From: Pseudorhodoplanes sp.
GTDB taxonomy: Bacteria > Pseudomonadota > Alphaproteobacteria > Rhizobiales > Xanthobacteraceae
Assembly: GCA_032027085.1 (NCBI GenBank)
Contig: JAVSMS010000001.1
Span: 4,131,730 to 4,195,729, forward strand
Reading direction: 5' to 3'
DNA length: 64,000 bases
Part shown: positions 8,485 to 16,956 of the stretch, piece after piece
Layout: each line of letters starts with the position of its first letter
Numbering within the stretch: the stretch's first letter is position 1
Position numbers and translations under genes: made by a program
The notes under the pieces: model-generated
The model's input: only the letters and a program-made list of their open reading frames with translations
Databases searched by the model: none
What the model was told of the DNA's origin: nothing

Positions 8485-9398
8485 CCGCAGCCCTCATCCA
8501 TGCCTTGTCGTCTGCGGCCGGCGACGCCAAACGGCTGGGCGACTCGCTCGGCATCGCCACGCATGACATTGCCGTTCACGGCTTTCCCGACGGCGAATTG
8601 CGCGTGACGGTCGCCGCCGCCTCGCCCGTCGCCATCGTCTATGCGCCGCTTGACAGGCCGAATGACAAGCTCATCACGATCCTGTTCGCGGCCGAGGCCT
8701 TGCGGCGCAATGGCGCGCGCCGTGTCATCCTGGTTGCGCCCTATCTCTGCTACATGCGCCAGGACGCCGCGTTTCGCGCCGGTGAAGCGATCAGCCAACG
8801 CGTGATCGGCCGGCTGCTCGCCGATGCATTCGATCGCATCGTCACCGTCGACGCGCATCTGCATCGCACGCGCGATATTCGCAAAGTGTTTCCGGGCGCG
8901 GAGGCGGACGATCTGTCGGCGGTGCCGGCGATTGCCGCCGCCTTGCGAAAGTCCGGGCTCGATCCGGCGACCATCGTCGTGGGACCGGACTCTGAATCCC
9001 GCGCCTGGGTCGGCCACCTCGCCGCCGAGCTCGGGCTTGCCGCGACGGTGGCCGACAAGCGGCGGCACGACGACCTCTCGGTCGACATCACCTTTGCCGA
9101 CACGGCAAAGCTCGCGGAGCGTCCCGCTTTGCTGCTGGACGACATCGTCTCCTCCGGCGGCACTCTGATCGCATGCGCGAATGCGCTCGGCGCGGCCGGC
9201 GCGCGCTCGGTCGACGCGATCGTCACCCACGCCTTGTTTCCGATGGACCTGATGCCCTCTTTCAAAGCCGCCGGCATACGCTCGCTGCGCTCGACCCACA
9301 GCGTTCCGCATCCCACGAACGCCATTCCGCTCGATGATATTCTTGCCGAAGCGCTGCGCGGCGAGCTTGTCGACCGCGTCGCCGGAGACATGCCATGA
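8481..9398 (+). CDS. Ribose-phosphate pyrophosphokinase, divergent form
   Basis: 305 residues, starting with GTG in a GTGA overlap with the preceding gene. It has FPDGELRV near the N-terminus, a variant flexible-loop motif [14 protein letters not shown] (housekeeping enzymes read RQDRKPRSR), a histidine-containing VDAHLHR, and the PRPP-binding loop [13 protein letters not shown] near 217-229. The family makes PRPP from ribose 5-phosphate and ATP. The divergent loops and coupling to an AMP-phosphorylase-like gene suggest a specialised enzyme beside the main Prs. The end overlaps the next ATG by 4 bp. Confidence 0.88.
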   Translation: MTAALIHALSSAAGDAKRLGDSLGIATHDIAVHGFPDGELRVTVAAASPVAIVYAPLDRPNDKLITILFAAEALRRNGARRVILVAPYLCYMRQDAAFRAGEAISQRVIGRLLADAFDRIVTVDAHLHRTRDIRKVFPGAEADDLSAVPAIAAALRKSGLDPATIVVGPDSESRAWVGHLAAELGLAATVADKRRHDDLSVDITFADTAKLAERPALLLDDIVSSGGTLIACANALGAAGARSVDAIVTHALFPMDLMPSFKAAGIRSLRSTHSVPHPTNAIPLDDILAEALRGELVDRVAGDMP

Positions 9399-11017
9399 CG
9401 GTGACAATCCGCTTTTGCGGCGCGGCGCGCACGGTCACCGGCTCCGCCTTTCTGTTCGAAAACGGCCACGGCCGCCTCCTGGTCGATTGCGGGATGTTTC
9501 AGGGCTCGAAGACGCTGAAGGCCCTGAATTACGGCGACTTCCCGTTTCGGCCGGCTGAGATCGGCGCCGTGCTGCTGACCCATGCGCATATCGATCACAG
9601 CGGCCTGATCCCTAAGCTGGTGAAGCAGGGCTTCGCCGGACACGTTCATGCCACGCGCGGCACCATCGACCTGTGTTCTTATCTCCTGCCGGATGCCGGC
9701 AGCATCCAGGAATCCGAAGTATCCTCGCTCAATTACCGCAACCGCGCGCGCGGCCGTTCCGAGGTCACGCCGATCTACACCCAGGCCGACGCCATCTGGA
9801 CGCTGAATGCATTCCGACCGGTCGATTACGAAACCTGGTTTTCACCCATGCGCGGCGTGCGTGCGCGCTACTGGAATGCCGGCCACCTGCTCGGATCGGC
9901 CTCGATCGAGCTCGAATTTGAGAACGAAGGCAACAAAGGCGAGGCCTTGCGCATCCTGGTCTCCGGCGATATCGGCCCCGATTCCAAGCTGCTGCAGGGC
10001 GAGCCCGAGGCGCCGGCCGGATTCGATTACGTCATTTCCGAATCCACCTATGGCGACACCGACCGCCCGGCGGTGACCGACGATTCACGCCGCGCGCATC
10101 TTGCGGCGGAAGTGCGCGACGCCGCCGCTTCCGGCGGCGCCTTGCTCATTCCCGCCTTTGCCGTCGAGCGCACCCAGGAATTGATGATCGATCTGATCAG
10201 TCTGATGGAGCGCGGCGAGATTCCGGCGGCGCCGATCTTTCTCGATTCGCCGCTCGCCATTCGCGCGACCGAGGTCTTCCGCCAGCATGCCGCCAGTCTG
10301 GAGGGCGGCGCCGACCTCGCCCGCCTCTTCAACTCGCCGCATCTGCGCTTCACCGAAAGTGTCGAGCAGAGCAAGGGGATCGAAAAGCTCTCCGGCTTTC
10401 ACATAATCATCGCCGCCAGCGGCATGTGCGACGCCGGACGCATCCGCCATCATCTCAAGCGCTGGCTCTGGAACCGCAGCGCCACCGTGCTGCTGACCGG
10501 ATTCCAGGCGCAAGGCACGCTCGGGCGTTTTCTCAACGACGGCGTCAAGGCCGTGCGCATCCAGGGTGAGGAGATCAAGGTCGCCGCCCGCATCCGGCGC
10601 ATCGACGATTATTCCGGTCACGCGGACGGTCCGGAGCTCGCGCGCTGGATTGCGTCGCGCCGCGCCATCCGGCGCGGCGTGTTTCTGGTGCATGGCGAGG
10701 AGCCGGCGCTGGCCGGCCTTGCGGAACGCATCGTCGAACGGACGGTGCCCGCGGCGCGCATCTTCATTCCGGTGCTGGACGACATCTACGACCTGTCGAG
10801 CTCGGCGCCGACGGCGCTCGACGTGTCGCACCGGCGGCGGCTGTCGCCGGAATCGGTGGTCCGGCTCGACTGGCACAATGAGATGTCCGAGCTCATTCTC
10901 GACATCAATGAACGCATCGAGAAGGCCGCCGACGACCGCGCCCGCGGCGTCATCATCCGCCAGTTGCGGCGCGCGCTGGAAGAGAAGCCCGGACCCCGCT
11001 CGAAACGCAGTTCGTGA
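9395..11017 (+). CDS. MBL-fold beta-CASP RNA-processing family hydrolase
   Basis: 540 residues. The zinc motif LLTHAHIDHSGLIP lies near residues 63-76, followed by other metallo-beta-lactamase elements (WNAGHLLGSASIELEF, VSGDIGPDS). A beta-CASP region contains LIPAFAVERTQELM and ASGMCDAGRIRHHL, and a C-terminal RMMBL-like part has DDYSGHADGPELARWI. Such proteins are RNA endo- or exonucleases related to CPSF73. The ATG overlaps the upstream stop (ATGA), making three translationally coupled genes. The last 60 residues are a charged extension. Confidence 0.92.
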   Translation: MTVTIRFCGAARTVTGSAFLFENGHGRLLVDCGMFQGSKTLKALNYGDFPFRPAEIGAVLLTHAHIDHSGLIPKLVKQGFAGHVHATRGTIDLCSYLLPDAGSIQESEVSSLNYRNRARGRSEVTPIYTQADAIWTLNAFRPVDYETWFSPMRGVRARYWNAGHLLGSASIELEFENEGNKGEALRILVSGDIGPDSKLLQGEPEAPAGFDYVISESTYGDTDRPAVTDDSRRAHLAAEVRDAAASGGALLIPAFAVERTQELMIDLISLMERGEIPAAPIFLDSPLAIRATEVFRQHAASLEGGADLARLFNSPHLRFTESVEQSKGIEKLSGFHIIIAASGMCDAGRIRHHLKRWLWNRSATVLLTGFQAQGTLGRFLNDGVKAVRIQGEEIKVAARIRRIDDYSGHADGPELARWIASRRAIRRGVFLVHGEEPALAGLAERIVERTVPAARIFIPVLDDIYDLSSSAPTALDVSHRRRLSPESVVRLDWHNEMSELILDINERIEKAADDRARGVIIRQLRRALEEKPGPRSKRSS

Positions 11018-11042
11018 GGGCGGATTATTCGCTAATCCGCCC
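11018..11042. repeat. GGCGGATTA hairpin repeat, copy 1
   Basis: GGGCGGATTA (11018-11027) and TAATCCGCCC (11033-11042) form a perfect 10-bp stem with a 5-base loop. The same core recurs at 13683-13708. It may also end transcription of the operon, but there is no T run. Confidence 0.75.
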
Positions 11043-11072
11043 TACGGTCTACGGTCATGCAAGACGGCCACC

Positions 11073-12092
11073 TCACCGCCAGCCCAGCCCCGGCGCGACA
11101 TGTTTCAGGATCGCTTCGATCACATGCGCGTTGTAGTCGACGCCGAGCTGGTTCGGCACGGTGAGCAGCAGCGTGTCGGCTTCCGCGATCGCCTCGTCCT
11201 CTTTCAACTGCGCGATCAGCTTGTCCGGCTCGGCGGCGTAGCTCCGTCCGAAAATGGCGCGCTCGGTCGCACTCAAGAATCCGATCTGGTCCTCGCTCTG
11301 ATCGCGCCCGAAATACATGCGGTCGCGGTCGTCGACCAGCGCGAAGATCGAGCGCGACACCGACACCCGCGGCGCGCGTGCGTGCCCCGCCTCTGTCCAC
11401 GCCGCGCGAAAGAGCCTGATCTGCTCCGCCTGCTGCACATGGAACGGCTTGCCGCTCTCGTCGATCTTCAGCGTCGAAGATTGCAGATTCATGCCGAGCT
11501 TGCCCGCCCATTGCGCCGTCGCGTTGGTGCCGGCGCCCCACCAGATGCGCTCGCGCAGGCCTTCCGAATGCGGCTCGAGCCGCAGAAGGCCGGGCGGGTT
11601 CGGAAACATCGGCGTCGGATTCGGGCGCGCAAAGCCTTCGCCCTTCAGCACTTCGAGCAGCACCTCGGTGTGACGCCGCGCCATGTCGGCGTCGCTCATG
11701 CCTTCGGGCGGCGCGTAGCCAAAATGACGCCAGCCGTCGATCACCTGCTCGGGAGACCCACGGGAAATGCCGAGCTGCAGCCGCCCGCCGGCGATAAGGT
11801 CGGCTGCACCCGCATCCTCCGCCATGTAGAGCGGGTTCTCATAGCGCATGTCGATCACCGCGGTGCCGATCTCGATGCGCTTCGTCTTCGCGCCGATCGC
11901 CGCCAGCAGCGGAAAAGGCGATGCGAGCTGGCGGGCGAAATGATGCACCCGGAAATAGGCTCCGTCGGCGCCGAGCTCCTCGGCCGCGACGCTGAGCTCG
12001 ATCGATTGCAGCAGCGCGTCCGACGCCGAGCGCGTCTGCGATTGCGGCGACGGGGACCAGTGGCCGAAGGAGAGGAAGCCGATGTGTTTCAT
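11073..12092 (-). CDS. LLM-class flavin-dependent oxidoreductase
   Basis: 339 residues of the luciferase-like monooxygenase fold. It opens MKHIGFLSFGHWSPS, contains EELGADGAYFRVHHFARQLASPFPLLAAIG, GTAVIDMRYENPLYMAEDAGAAD and LQLGISRGSPEQ, and ends with TVPNQLGVDYNAHVIEAI. Family members use FMNH2 or F420 for oxidation of diverse substrates; nothing here defines one. The gene is monocistronic in appearance, convergent with the beta-CASP operon. Confidence 0.88.
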   Translation of the reverse strand: MKHIGFLSFGHWSPSPQSQTRSASDALLQSIELSVAAEELGADGAYFRVHHFARQLASPFPLLAAIGAKTKRIEIGTAVIDMRYENPLYMAEDAGAADLIAGGRLQLGISRGSPEQVIDGWRHFGYAPPEGMSDADMARRHTEVLLEVLKGEGFARPNPTPMFPNPPGLLRLEPHSEGLRERIWWGAGTNATAQWAGKLGMNLQSSTLKIDESGKPFHVQQAEQIRLFRAAWTEAGHARAPRVSVSRSIFALVDDRDRMYFGRDQSEDQIGFLSATERAIFGRSYAAEPDKLIAQLKEDEAIAEADTLLLTVPNQLGVDYNAHVIEAILKHVAPGLGWR

Positions 12093-12166
12093 GCGGATGT
12101 TTGAGAAGTGAGGCGGTGGCTGGCCGCCTTATCTAATGCAAAATCTGAATTGGAACAGGGCCGCGT

Positions 12167-12220
12167 CCTCACCTCCACCGGAAAGGGGGAGGTCGGCGCG
12201 AAGCGCCGGGTGGGGGTCCA
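12167..12220. repeat. Interspersed GC-rich intergenic repeat, family A copy 1
   Basis: CCTC..GGGGGAGGTCGG, then the small hairpin GGCGCGAAGCGCC, then GGGTGGGGGTC. Related copies lie at 24211-24267 and 29977-30033. Such elements are common between genes in the Bradyrhizobium group; none contains a gene. Confidence 0.7.
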
Positions 12221-12262
12221 GAGCCGCATCCTGTAACGGCCGCATGGATGTGTCAGCCGCCA

Positions 12263-12613
12263 TCACGCCGCCACCACGCTGATGCGCGCCGCGGCGCGTG
12301 AGCGCGGCTTCTTGCGAATGACGATCTCGACATCCTGGTCGAGCGCCGTGAGCAGCGTCATCAGCCGCTCCACCGAAAATCCTTCGAGCTTGTAGTTGCG
12401 GAGCGCCGACACCTTGGGCTGATTGAGGCCGAGCTTTGCCGCGGCCGCGGCCTGCGTCAGGCGTTGCGCATCCATGATCGTGTTCAGCGCGTAAGCGAGC
12501 CGGAGCTTGGTCTGCCGCTCGTCGGCGTCGGCGAATCCCAGATCCGCGAACACGTTGCCGCTGCCGCGGGCGATCTCGCGCGTCTTGTCCTTGTCAGCCT
12601 TCGCTCTTGCCAT
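12263..12613 (-). CDS. HTH-type antitoxin of HigA/COG5606 type
   Basis: 116 residues. The HTH lies at roughly 50-75 (LTQAAAAAKLGLNQPKVSALRNYKLEGFS), followed by VERLMTLLTALDQDVEIVI, the typical COG5606 ending. It should bind DNA and neutralise a RelE/Gp49-like toxin. The ATG at 12613 has GAGG six bases upstream and overlaps the end of the toxin gene. Because the toxin reading frame is broken, the antitoxin may be an orphan repressor. The palindrome at 12984-12999 is a plausible operator. Confidence 0.82.
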   Translation of the reverse strand: MARAKADKDKTREIARGSGNVFADLGFADADERQTKLRLAYALNTIMDAQRLTQAAAAAKLGLNQPKVSALRNYKLEGFSVERLMTLLTALDQDVEIVIRKKPRSRAAARISVVAA

Positions 12614-12975
12614 GACGGGCCTCATAGTCCTGTCGCGCGAGCTTGAGTCGCCGCGCGATCAGTTCGATGTCGGTGCGCGCGGTTCTTATCCCGCGCGGCG
12701 ACTTTTTCTGGAACGCGTGCAGCACGTAGACGACCTGCCGAACGTACCGTATAGACCGCCCGGTAGGTATCGCCGTCGAAATCATCGGTCATCTCGAACA
12801 CACCCGGACCCTCGCCCTTCCAGGGCTTGGCCTTTGGATGCTTGCCGCCAAACTGAGCCAGTCCAAGCGCGTTTCCGATCTCGCGCTGGACCGGCAGCGG
12901 AAAGGCGAGAAAATCCTCTTTTGCTGAGCCGACCCAATCGAGCGGCTTTTCGCCGACGGCGAGACGCAGGCGCAT
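12594..12975 (-). pseudogene. RelE/Gp49-type toxin, frameshifted
   Basis: The frame from 12975 encodes the normal start of a phage-derived Gp49-like (DUF891) toxin: DFLAFPLPVQREIGNALGLA, GGKHPKAKPWKGEGPGVFEM and DGDTYRAVYTVR. After TVRSA the family sequence continues in another frame as VVYVLHAFQKKSPRGI and runs to a stop at 12594. The switch is at about 12738-12742, as if one base were gained or two lost. The reading-frame break should remove the C-terminal half of the toxin, unless it is a sequencing error. Confidence 0.75.
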
Positions 12976-12983
12976 GAATATAT

Positions 12984-12999
12984 ATCCCAGAATTGGGAT
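12984..12999. promoter_or_regulatory. Candidate toxin-antitoxin operator
   Basis: Perfect inverted repeat ATCCCA-GAAT-TGGGAT ending 9 bp upstream of the toxin start. This is the usual location for HigA-type autoregulation. Confidence 0.5.
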
Positions 13000-13181
13000 G
13001 ATCGCAATGATGATGGCAAGAGTAATGTTCTTGTTTTGTTCTTAACATGAAAAACTGCAATATCCAAGACATTCACAGTTCTGATCTGTCGCACACCATC
13101 GTTTCATCAATGCCGCCACGTCCCTGGAAACAAGACGAACGCACCACGTTTTCCCTGCACGATCTGTGGAAAGGAAAAGAC

Positions 13182-13634
13182 ATGAGCGACAGCAGGGAAT
13201 TTGTTCTTGCAGGCGTCGTCATGAAACGCCTCTTGTCGGGAGAGCAGACTGCAGGGCAGTTCTGCCTGTTCGAGAACTCCAGCGCCGGCAACACGACAAC
13301 GCCGATCCATGTTCACGCCGAGGACGACGAGACGCTCTACATGATGGAAGGCGAGCTGACGGCTTTCCTCGACGGCAAGCCACGGCGCCTGACGGCCGGC
13401 GAGAGCCTCTTCCTGCCGCGCGGCATTCCGCACCAGCTTGTCAACATGAGCGGCAAGCCTTGCCGATACATCCTGATCGGGACGCCCGCGCTCTTCGAGC
13501 GGTTTGTCGCGGCGGGCGGCCATGAACGCCAGCCGGACGAGGTCGCAGGGCCGCCGACACAAGCGGAGATCGCGCGTCTGCGCGAAGCTGCGCCACGGTT
13601 CGGCATCACCCTCCTCCCGGATTGGCCCAAGTGA
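13182..13634 (+). CDS. Cupin-domain protein (quercetin-dioxygenase-like)
   Basis: 150 residues, one conserved beta-barrel cupin domain. Metal-binding motif 1 is TTPIHVHAEDDETLYMMEGE and motif 2 is GESLFLPRGIPHQLVN. The ATG at 13182 follows AAGGAAAAGAC; longer upstream in-frame starts lack this. Small cupins of this kind may be dioxygenases or sugar/ligand binders; no substrate can be read from the sequence. Confidence 0.82.
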   Translation: MSDSREFVLAGVVMKRLLSGEQTAGQFCLFENSSAGNTTTPIHVHAEDDETLYMMEGELTAFLDGKPRRLTAGESLFLPRGIPHQLVNMSGKPCRYILIGTPALFERFVAAGGHERQPDEVAGPPTQAEIARLREAAPRFGITLLPDWPK

Positions 13635-13682
13635 CGCAAGGCGTAGCAAGCGAGGCGTAACTCGCCATCCCACGCTTGGATT

Positions 13683-13708
13683 GGCGGATTACGCTTCGCT
13701 AATCCGCC
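13683..13708. repeat. GGCGGATTA hairpin repeat, copy 2
   Basis: GGCGGATTA (13683-13691), 8-base loop, TAATCCGCC (13700-13708). It has the same core as 11018-11042. Confidence 0.7.
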
Positions 13709-13730
13709 CTGCGTTCGCGCGTGCCACGCC

Positions 13731-13832
13731 TCAACGGCGCCGTTTGTTCTCGACACGCACCGGATTGGGATCCGCGGCAATGTCGATCAGCCCACTCAGG
13801 ATGATGTAGGGAAACCAGAACAGGAAGGGCAT
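13731..13832 (-). CDS. Possible 33-residue membrane peptide
   Basis: Begins MPFLFWFPYIILSGLIDI, a single hydrophobic segment, and ends in a basic tail (VENKRRR). A GGAGAG ribosome site lies seven bases upstream of the ATG. It has no recognisable family and could be a chance reading frame. Apart from this and two repeats, the gap 13635-14165 shows no gene. Confidence 0.3.
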   Translation of the reverse strand: MPFLFWFPYIILSGLIDIAADPNPVRVENKRRR

Positions 13833-13971
13833 CACGTCTCTCCATGACCCCCTTCGTGCGTATGTCATCAACGCCATATCTGCCCTGCCGTTCCGCAGGA
13901 ACAGCGGACATGAAGTTGCCGCAATCCCGCTCGGCATAATTGAGGCCATTCGAGCGAATTCCCGGCCGGCA

Positions 13972-13997
13972 TTGAATCGGACTGTGAATCGCTTCAA
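13972..13997. repeat. Paired-GANTC element, copy 2
   Basis: TTGAATC-GGACTG-TGAATC-G-CTTCA, with the same spacing as the copy at 5447-5472 and two GAATC methylation-type sites 12 bp apart. It lies upstream of the pirin gene. Confidence 0.55.
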
Positions 13998-14165
13998 CCA
14001 TCCTCTGAGCATGTGCGAACGCGCATCGGCCTGGTGTGGTGGTTCAAGGCCGCCTCATGACGTGCCGCACAATCAAGCGAAATTTGGATTACGCACGAGC
14101 GCGCCGCACTTGCCTGCTGCTGGCATTGGGTCTGAAATGCCGCGCACCCATACCCGGAGTCTCCC

Positions 14166-15086
14166 ATGTCCTGGCATCCCACCGAAGACCCGATCCTCGG
14201 CGACACGCGCTCCTGCAACGCGCTCGAGCTTGTCATCGTGCCGCGCGTGCGCGATCTCGGCGACGGCTTTCAGGTGCGCCGCGCGCTGCCGCATGGCCGG
14301 CGGCAGATGGTCGGGCCGTTCATCTTCTTCGACCAGATGGGGCCGGTGCAGTTCATGGACGGCCAGGGCATGGACGTGCGCCCGCATCCGCATATCGGGC
14401 TCGCCACCGTCACCTATCTCTTCGACGGCCGCGTCACCCACCGCGACTCTGAAGGCAACGCGCTCGACATCGTGCCGGGCGAAATGAATCTGATGACCGC
14501 CGGCCGCGGCATCGCGCATTCGGAGCGCACGCCCGCCGACGCACGCAATCCGCAGACGAAGATGTACGGCATCCAGAGCTGGATCGCGCTGCCGGCAACG
14601 CATGAGGAGATCGATCCCTCGTTCCAGCATTTCGCGGCGGATAATCTGCCGCTGGTCACCGACAGCGGCGTGACCGCGCGCGTCATCGCCGGAAAAGCCT
14701 TCGGCCAGACCTCGCCGGTCGGCATGGTATCGGACTGGCTTTACGCCGAGGTGCTGCTCGATGCGGGCGCGCAGGCGCCGCTCGATCCCGATACCGAGGA
14801 GCGCGCGATCTATGTCGCCGACGGCGAGGTCGAGATCGCCGGCGACAGTTTTGAAGGACCGCGCCTTCTGGTTTTCAGACCCGGCGACAGAATCACGGTG
14901 CGCGCGAAGACGAAAGCGCGGATGATGTTCCTCGGTGGCACCGCGCTGGAAGGCCCGCGCTACATCTGGTGGAATTTCGTCTCCTCGCGCAAGGACCGCA
15001 TCGAACAGGCGAAGGAAGATTGGAAAACCGGCCGCTTCTCGCCGGTTCCCGGCGAGCATGAATTCATCCCCCTGCCGGATAAGTGA
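14166..15086 (+). CDS. Pirin family protein
   Basis: 306 residues with the bicupin pirin layout. GPFIFFDQMGPVQF, the metal-ligand block VRPHPHIGLATVTYLFDG (His-x-His near residues 79-81) and GEMNLMTAGRGIAHSERTP are near-diagnostic. The C-terminal cupin has AIYVADGEVEIAGDSFEG. Pirins bind iron and act as quercetin 2,3-dioxygenases or redox regulators. The gene appears alone, with 530 bp of gene-poor sequence before it. Confidence 0.93.
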   Translation: MSWHPTEDPILGDTRSCNALELVIVPRVRDLGDGFQVRRALPHGRRQMVGPFIFFDQMGPVQFMDGQGMDVRPHPHIGLATVTYLFDGRVTHRDSEGNALDIVPGEMNLMTAGRGIAHSERTPADARNPQTKMYGIQSWIALPATHEEIDPSFQHFAADNLPLVTDSGVTARVIAGKAFGQTSPVGMVSDWLYAEVLLDAGAQAPLDPDTEERAIYVADGEVEIAGDSFEGPRLLVFRPGDRITVRAKTKARMMFLGGTALEGPRYIWWNFVSSRKDRIEQAKEDWKTGRFSPVPGEHEFIPLPDK

Positions 15087-15250
15087 GTGCCGATCACGAC
15101 GTTTTGCGGGTCCAGCCGCCTCATGATCTGGATCAAAAGCGGCGTGGGCTCTTCAATTAGACTATATTTGTAAAGCCAACTTCGGCCCGAACCGCGGGCC
15201 GTACAAATTCCTTGCTGTCTCAAGAGACAGGCAAGAAGGAGGACAAACAG

Positions 15251-15529
15251 ATGTCCAGGAAAGCTTGGCTAGCTGCGGCGGTAGGTTTACTCGTCATCGC
15301 GAGCGCCGGTCCTGTTGCCGCACAGACGACGCGCCCCGAAAATCCGCCGGGGGCCCGACCTGAAAATCCGCCTGGTGCGCGTCCCGAAAATCCGCCCGGA
15401 GCGCGGCCGGAGAACCCGCCGGGAGCGCGGCCGGAGAATCCGCCCGGCGCACGTCCGGAGAATCCACCCGGACAACGACCGGAAAACCCGCCCGGACAGA
15501 AACCGGAAAATCCACCCGGCAAGAAGTGA
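15251..15529 (+). CDS. Secreted PENPPG-repeat protein
   Basis: 92 residues. The ATG at 15251 follows GGAGGACAAACAG. Residues 1-25 are a signal peptide ending PVAAQTT. The whole mature protein is eight perfect 8-residue units: five RPENPPGA, two RPENPPGQ and one KPENPPGK, encoded by 24-bp units at 15332-15523, followed by a final Lys. Third-base differences between units show that the peptide, not the DNA, is conserved. A charged proline-rich rod in the envelope or outside the cell is likely; its function is unknown. Confidence 0.8.
   Translation: MSRKAWLAAAVGLLVIASAGPVAAQTTRPENPPGARPENPPGARPENPPGARPENPPGARPENPPGARPENPPGQRPENPPGQKPENPPGKK
15332..15523 (+). repeat. Eight 24-bp tandem repeats encoding PENPPG units
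   Basis: Each unit encodes (R/K)PENPPG(A/Q/K). Units differ mostly at third codon positions. Confidence 0.93.
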
Positions 15530-15684
15530 TGGACGATAAGTGACAGAGGCTCCGAATCGCTCTTCGCGACCGGACATTTCCTCAGATGCAGCAAGAGCGC
15601 TTCATCTCATTGCGGCCGGGCCTCGCGTCCGGCCGCAATTTTGCAGCCTCGCAAAATAGAAGCTCGCGTTTGGCAAGACGTGTC

Positions 15685-16638
15685 ATGACAATCGCCGTGA
15701 GAACGCTCGCGCTCCTTTGTACCGCCGCATCTTTACTTGCGCAGCCCGCGCCTGCGTATGAGCTGAAGACTGGTCTGAAGACTAATCAATTCGACTATGA
15801 ATATGTCGAACCGAAGAATCCGGCGCATCGTCAGATCCACGAGACGATGAGGGAGAAGCGCGTTCTCGAGAGCTTTCAGGAGTTCCTTGCCCCGCTCCGC
15901 CTGCCTATTCGCATTACATTGAAACTGGAAGGCTGCGATGGCGTCGCAAACGCCACCTTCTGGGACAGCGCGATCAAGGTCTGCTACGAATATATCGAAT
16001 ATCTCCGCAGCCAGGCGCCCAAGGCGCAAAAATGGGGACTGACTGTCAGGGATTCGATGATCGCGCTTGTGGTTGACGTCTTCCTGCACGAGGTCGGACA
16101 TGCGGTGCTGGAGGATCTCGACATTCCCTTCTTTGGGCGCGAGGAAGACGCCGCCGACTATTTTGCGAGCTATCTGCTGCTGCAATTCTCCAAATCCGAT
16201 GCCCGCCGGCTCATTCTCGGCACCTCGTTTCTCGGCGATGCCGAGTCGATGGAGCGGCATATGAGCGCCGGCGAGCGGGAGATGCGATCCATGAAAATGC
16301 AGATGGTCGCGGACCCGCATTCCCTGCCAGGGCAGCGTTACTTCAACCGGCTCTGCATGGCCTACGGCGCCGATCCTGCTCTATTCGCGGATGCGATCAG
16401 CGTCGGCGGGCTGCCGGAAATTCGGGCGAAGCATTGCCGTTACGAGTACCAGGCCAATGCGCACGCCTTCAAAAGCCTAATCGCGCCTTACATCGACGAG
16501 GAACTCCAGCAGCAGGTGATGGCACGCAAGTGGTTTGAATTCGAGACGCCCGCCGAAAGCATGGACAAGCCGGCGGACACTTCGGCGGCGCCCGCCGGCG
16601 ACGGCACCAAGGCGTTCAAGCGTTCAAACAACAAGTGA
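15685..16638 (+). CDS. DUF4344-type secreted metallopeptidase
   Basis: 317 residues from the ATG at 15685, which opens a signal peptide (MTIAVRTLALLCTAASLLAQ); an earlier in-frame ATG at 15586 would bury it. The zinc motif HEVGHAVLE lies near residue 137, with the downstream acidic block GREEDAADYFASYLLLQ likely giving the third ligand. Two cysteine pairs suggest disulfides. It is probably a periplasmic zinc protease or protease-like protein; substrate unknown. The C-terminal 25 residues are Ala/Lys-rich. Confidence 0.85.
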   Translation: MTIAVRTLALLCTAASLLAQPAPAYELKTGLKTNQFDYEYVEPKNPAHRQIHETMREKRVLESFQEFLAPLRLPIRITLKLEGCDGVANATFWDSAIKVCYEYIEYLRSQAPKAQKWGLTVRDSMIALVVDVFLHEVGHAVLEDLDIPFFGREEDAADYFASYLLLQFSKSDARRLILGTSFLGDAESMERHMSAGEREMRSMKMQMVADPHSLPGQRYFNRLCMAYGADPALFADAISVGGLPEIRAKHCRYEYQANAHAFKSLIAPYIDEELQQQVMARKWFEFETPAESMDKPADTSAAPAGDGTKAFKRSNNK

Positions 16639-16659
16639 TCCCGTCAGAAGCCAAAAGTC

Positions 16660-16956
16660 CTACGCGGTTTCCGACTCGCCCGGCGGCTCCAGCCGGTCGC
16701 GCAACTCGCCGGTTTCCCTCACCGTTTCAATGACGGTCTCCGCGGCGCGCGACAGCGTTTCCGACACGCTTCTCTGTTTGGTCTTGCGCACCGTTCTGCG
16801 CGCGGGCTTCGCCGCCTTGCGCCGGCTCGCAACCTTTTTGCGAGCCTTGGCCTTTCCGCGCCGGGCCGATGCGGCGGCCTTTCGCGCTGGCCTGCGCGCG
16901 CTTTTCGCTTTTGCCAGGGTCTTGCGCTTTGCCTTCTTCTTCCGAGCTTTCGCCAT
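16660..16956 (-). CDS. Histone H1-like Lys/Ala-rich DNA-binding protein
   Basis: 98 residues. The first 65 are almost entirely Lys, Arg and Ala (MAKARKKKAKRKTLAKAKSA and onward), like eukaryotic H1 tails and bacterial H1 homologues. The C-terminus (SETLSRAAETVIETVRETGE) is an amphipathic helix. The ATG at 16956 has AGGGGG upstream, excluding a longer frame from 17154. It probably binds DNA non-specifically or stabilises polyanions; convergent with the DUF4344 gene. Confidence 0.7.
   Translation of the reverse strand: MAKARKKKAKRKTLAKAKSARRPARKAAASARRGKAKARKKVASRRKAAKPARRTVRKTKQRSVSETLSRAAETVIETVRETGELRDRLEPPGESETA

Noticed and set aside
8481-9398. Calling this the housekeeping prs gene
   Set aside because: The loop residues differ from normal bacterial Prs and the gene sits in a special operon, so I left the symbol empty.
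10566-12104. A 512-codon open frame on the plus strand
   Set aside because: It is antisense to the LLM oxidoreductase and out of frame with the beta-CASP gene, whose motifs are clear; its translation is Arg/His-rich.
15251-15529. CRISPR-like array from the regular 24-bp repeats
   Set aside because: Units are contiguous with no spacers and encode a perfect peptide repeat behind a signal peptide.
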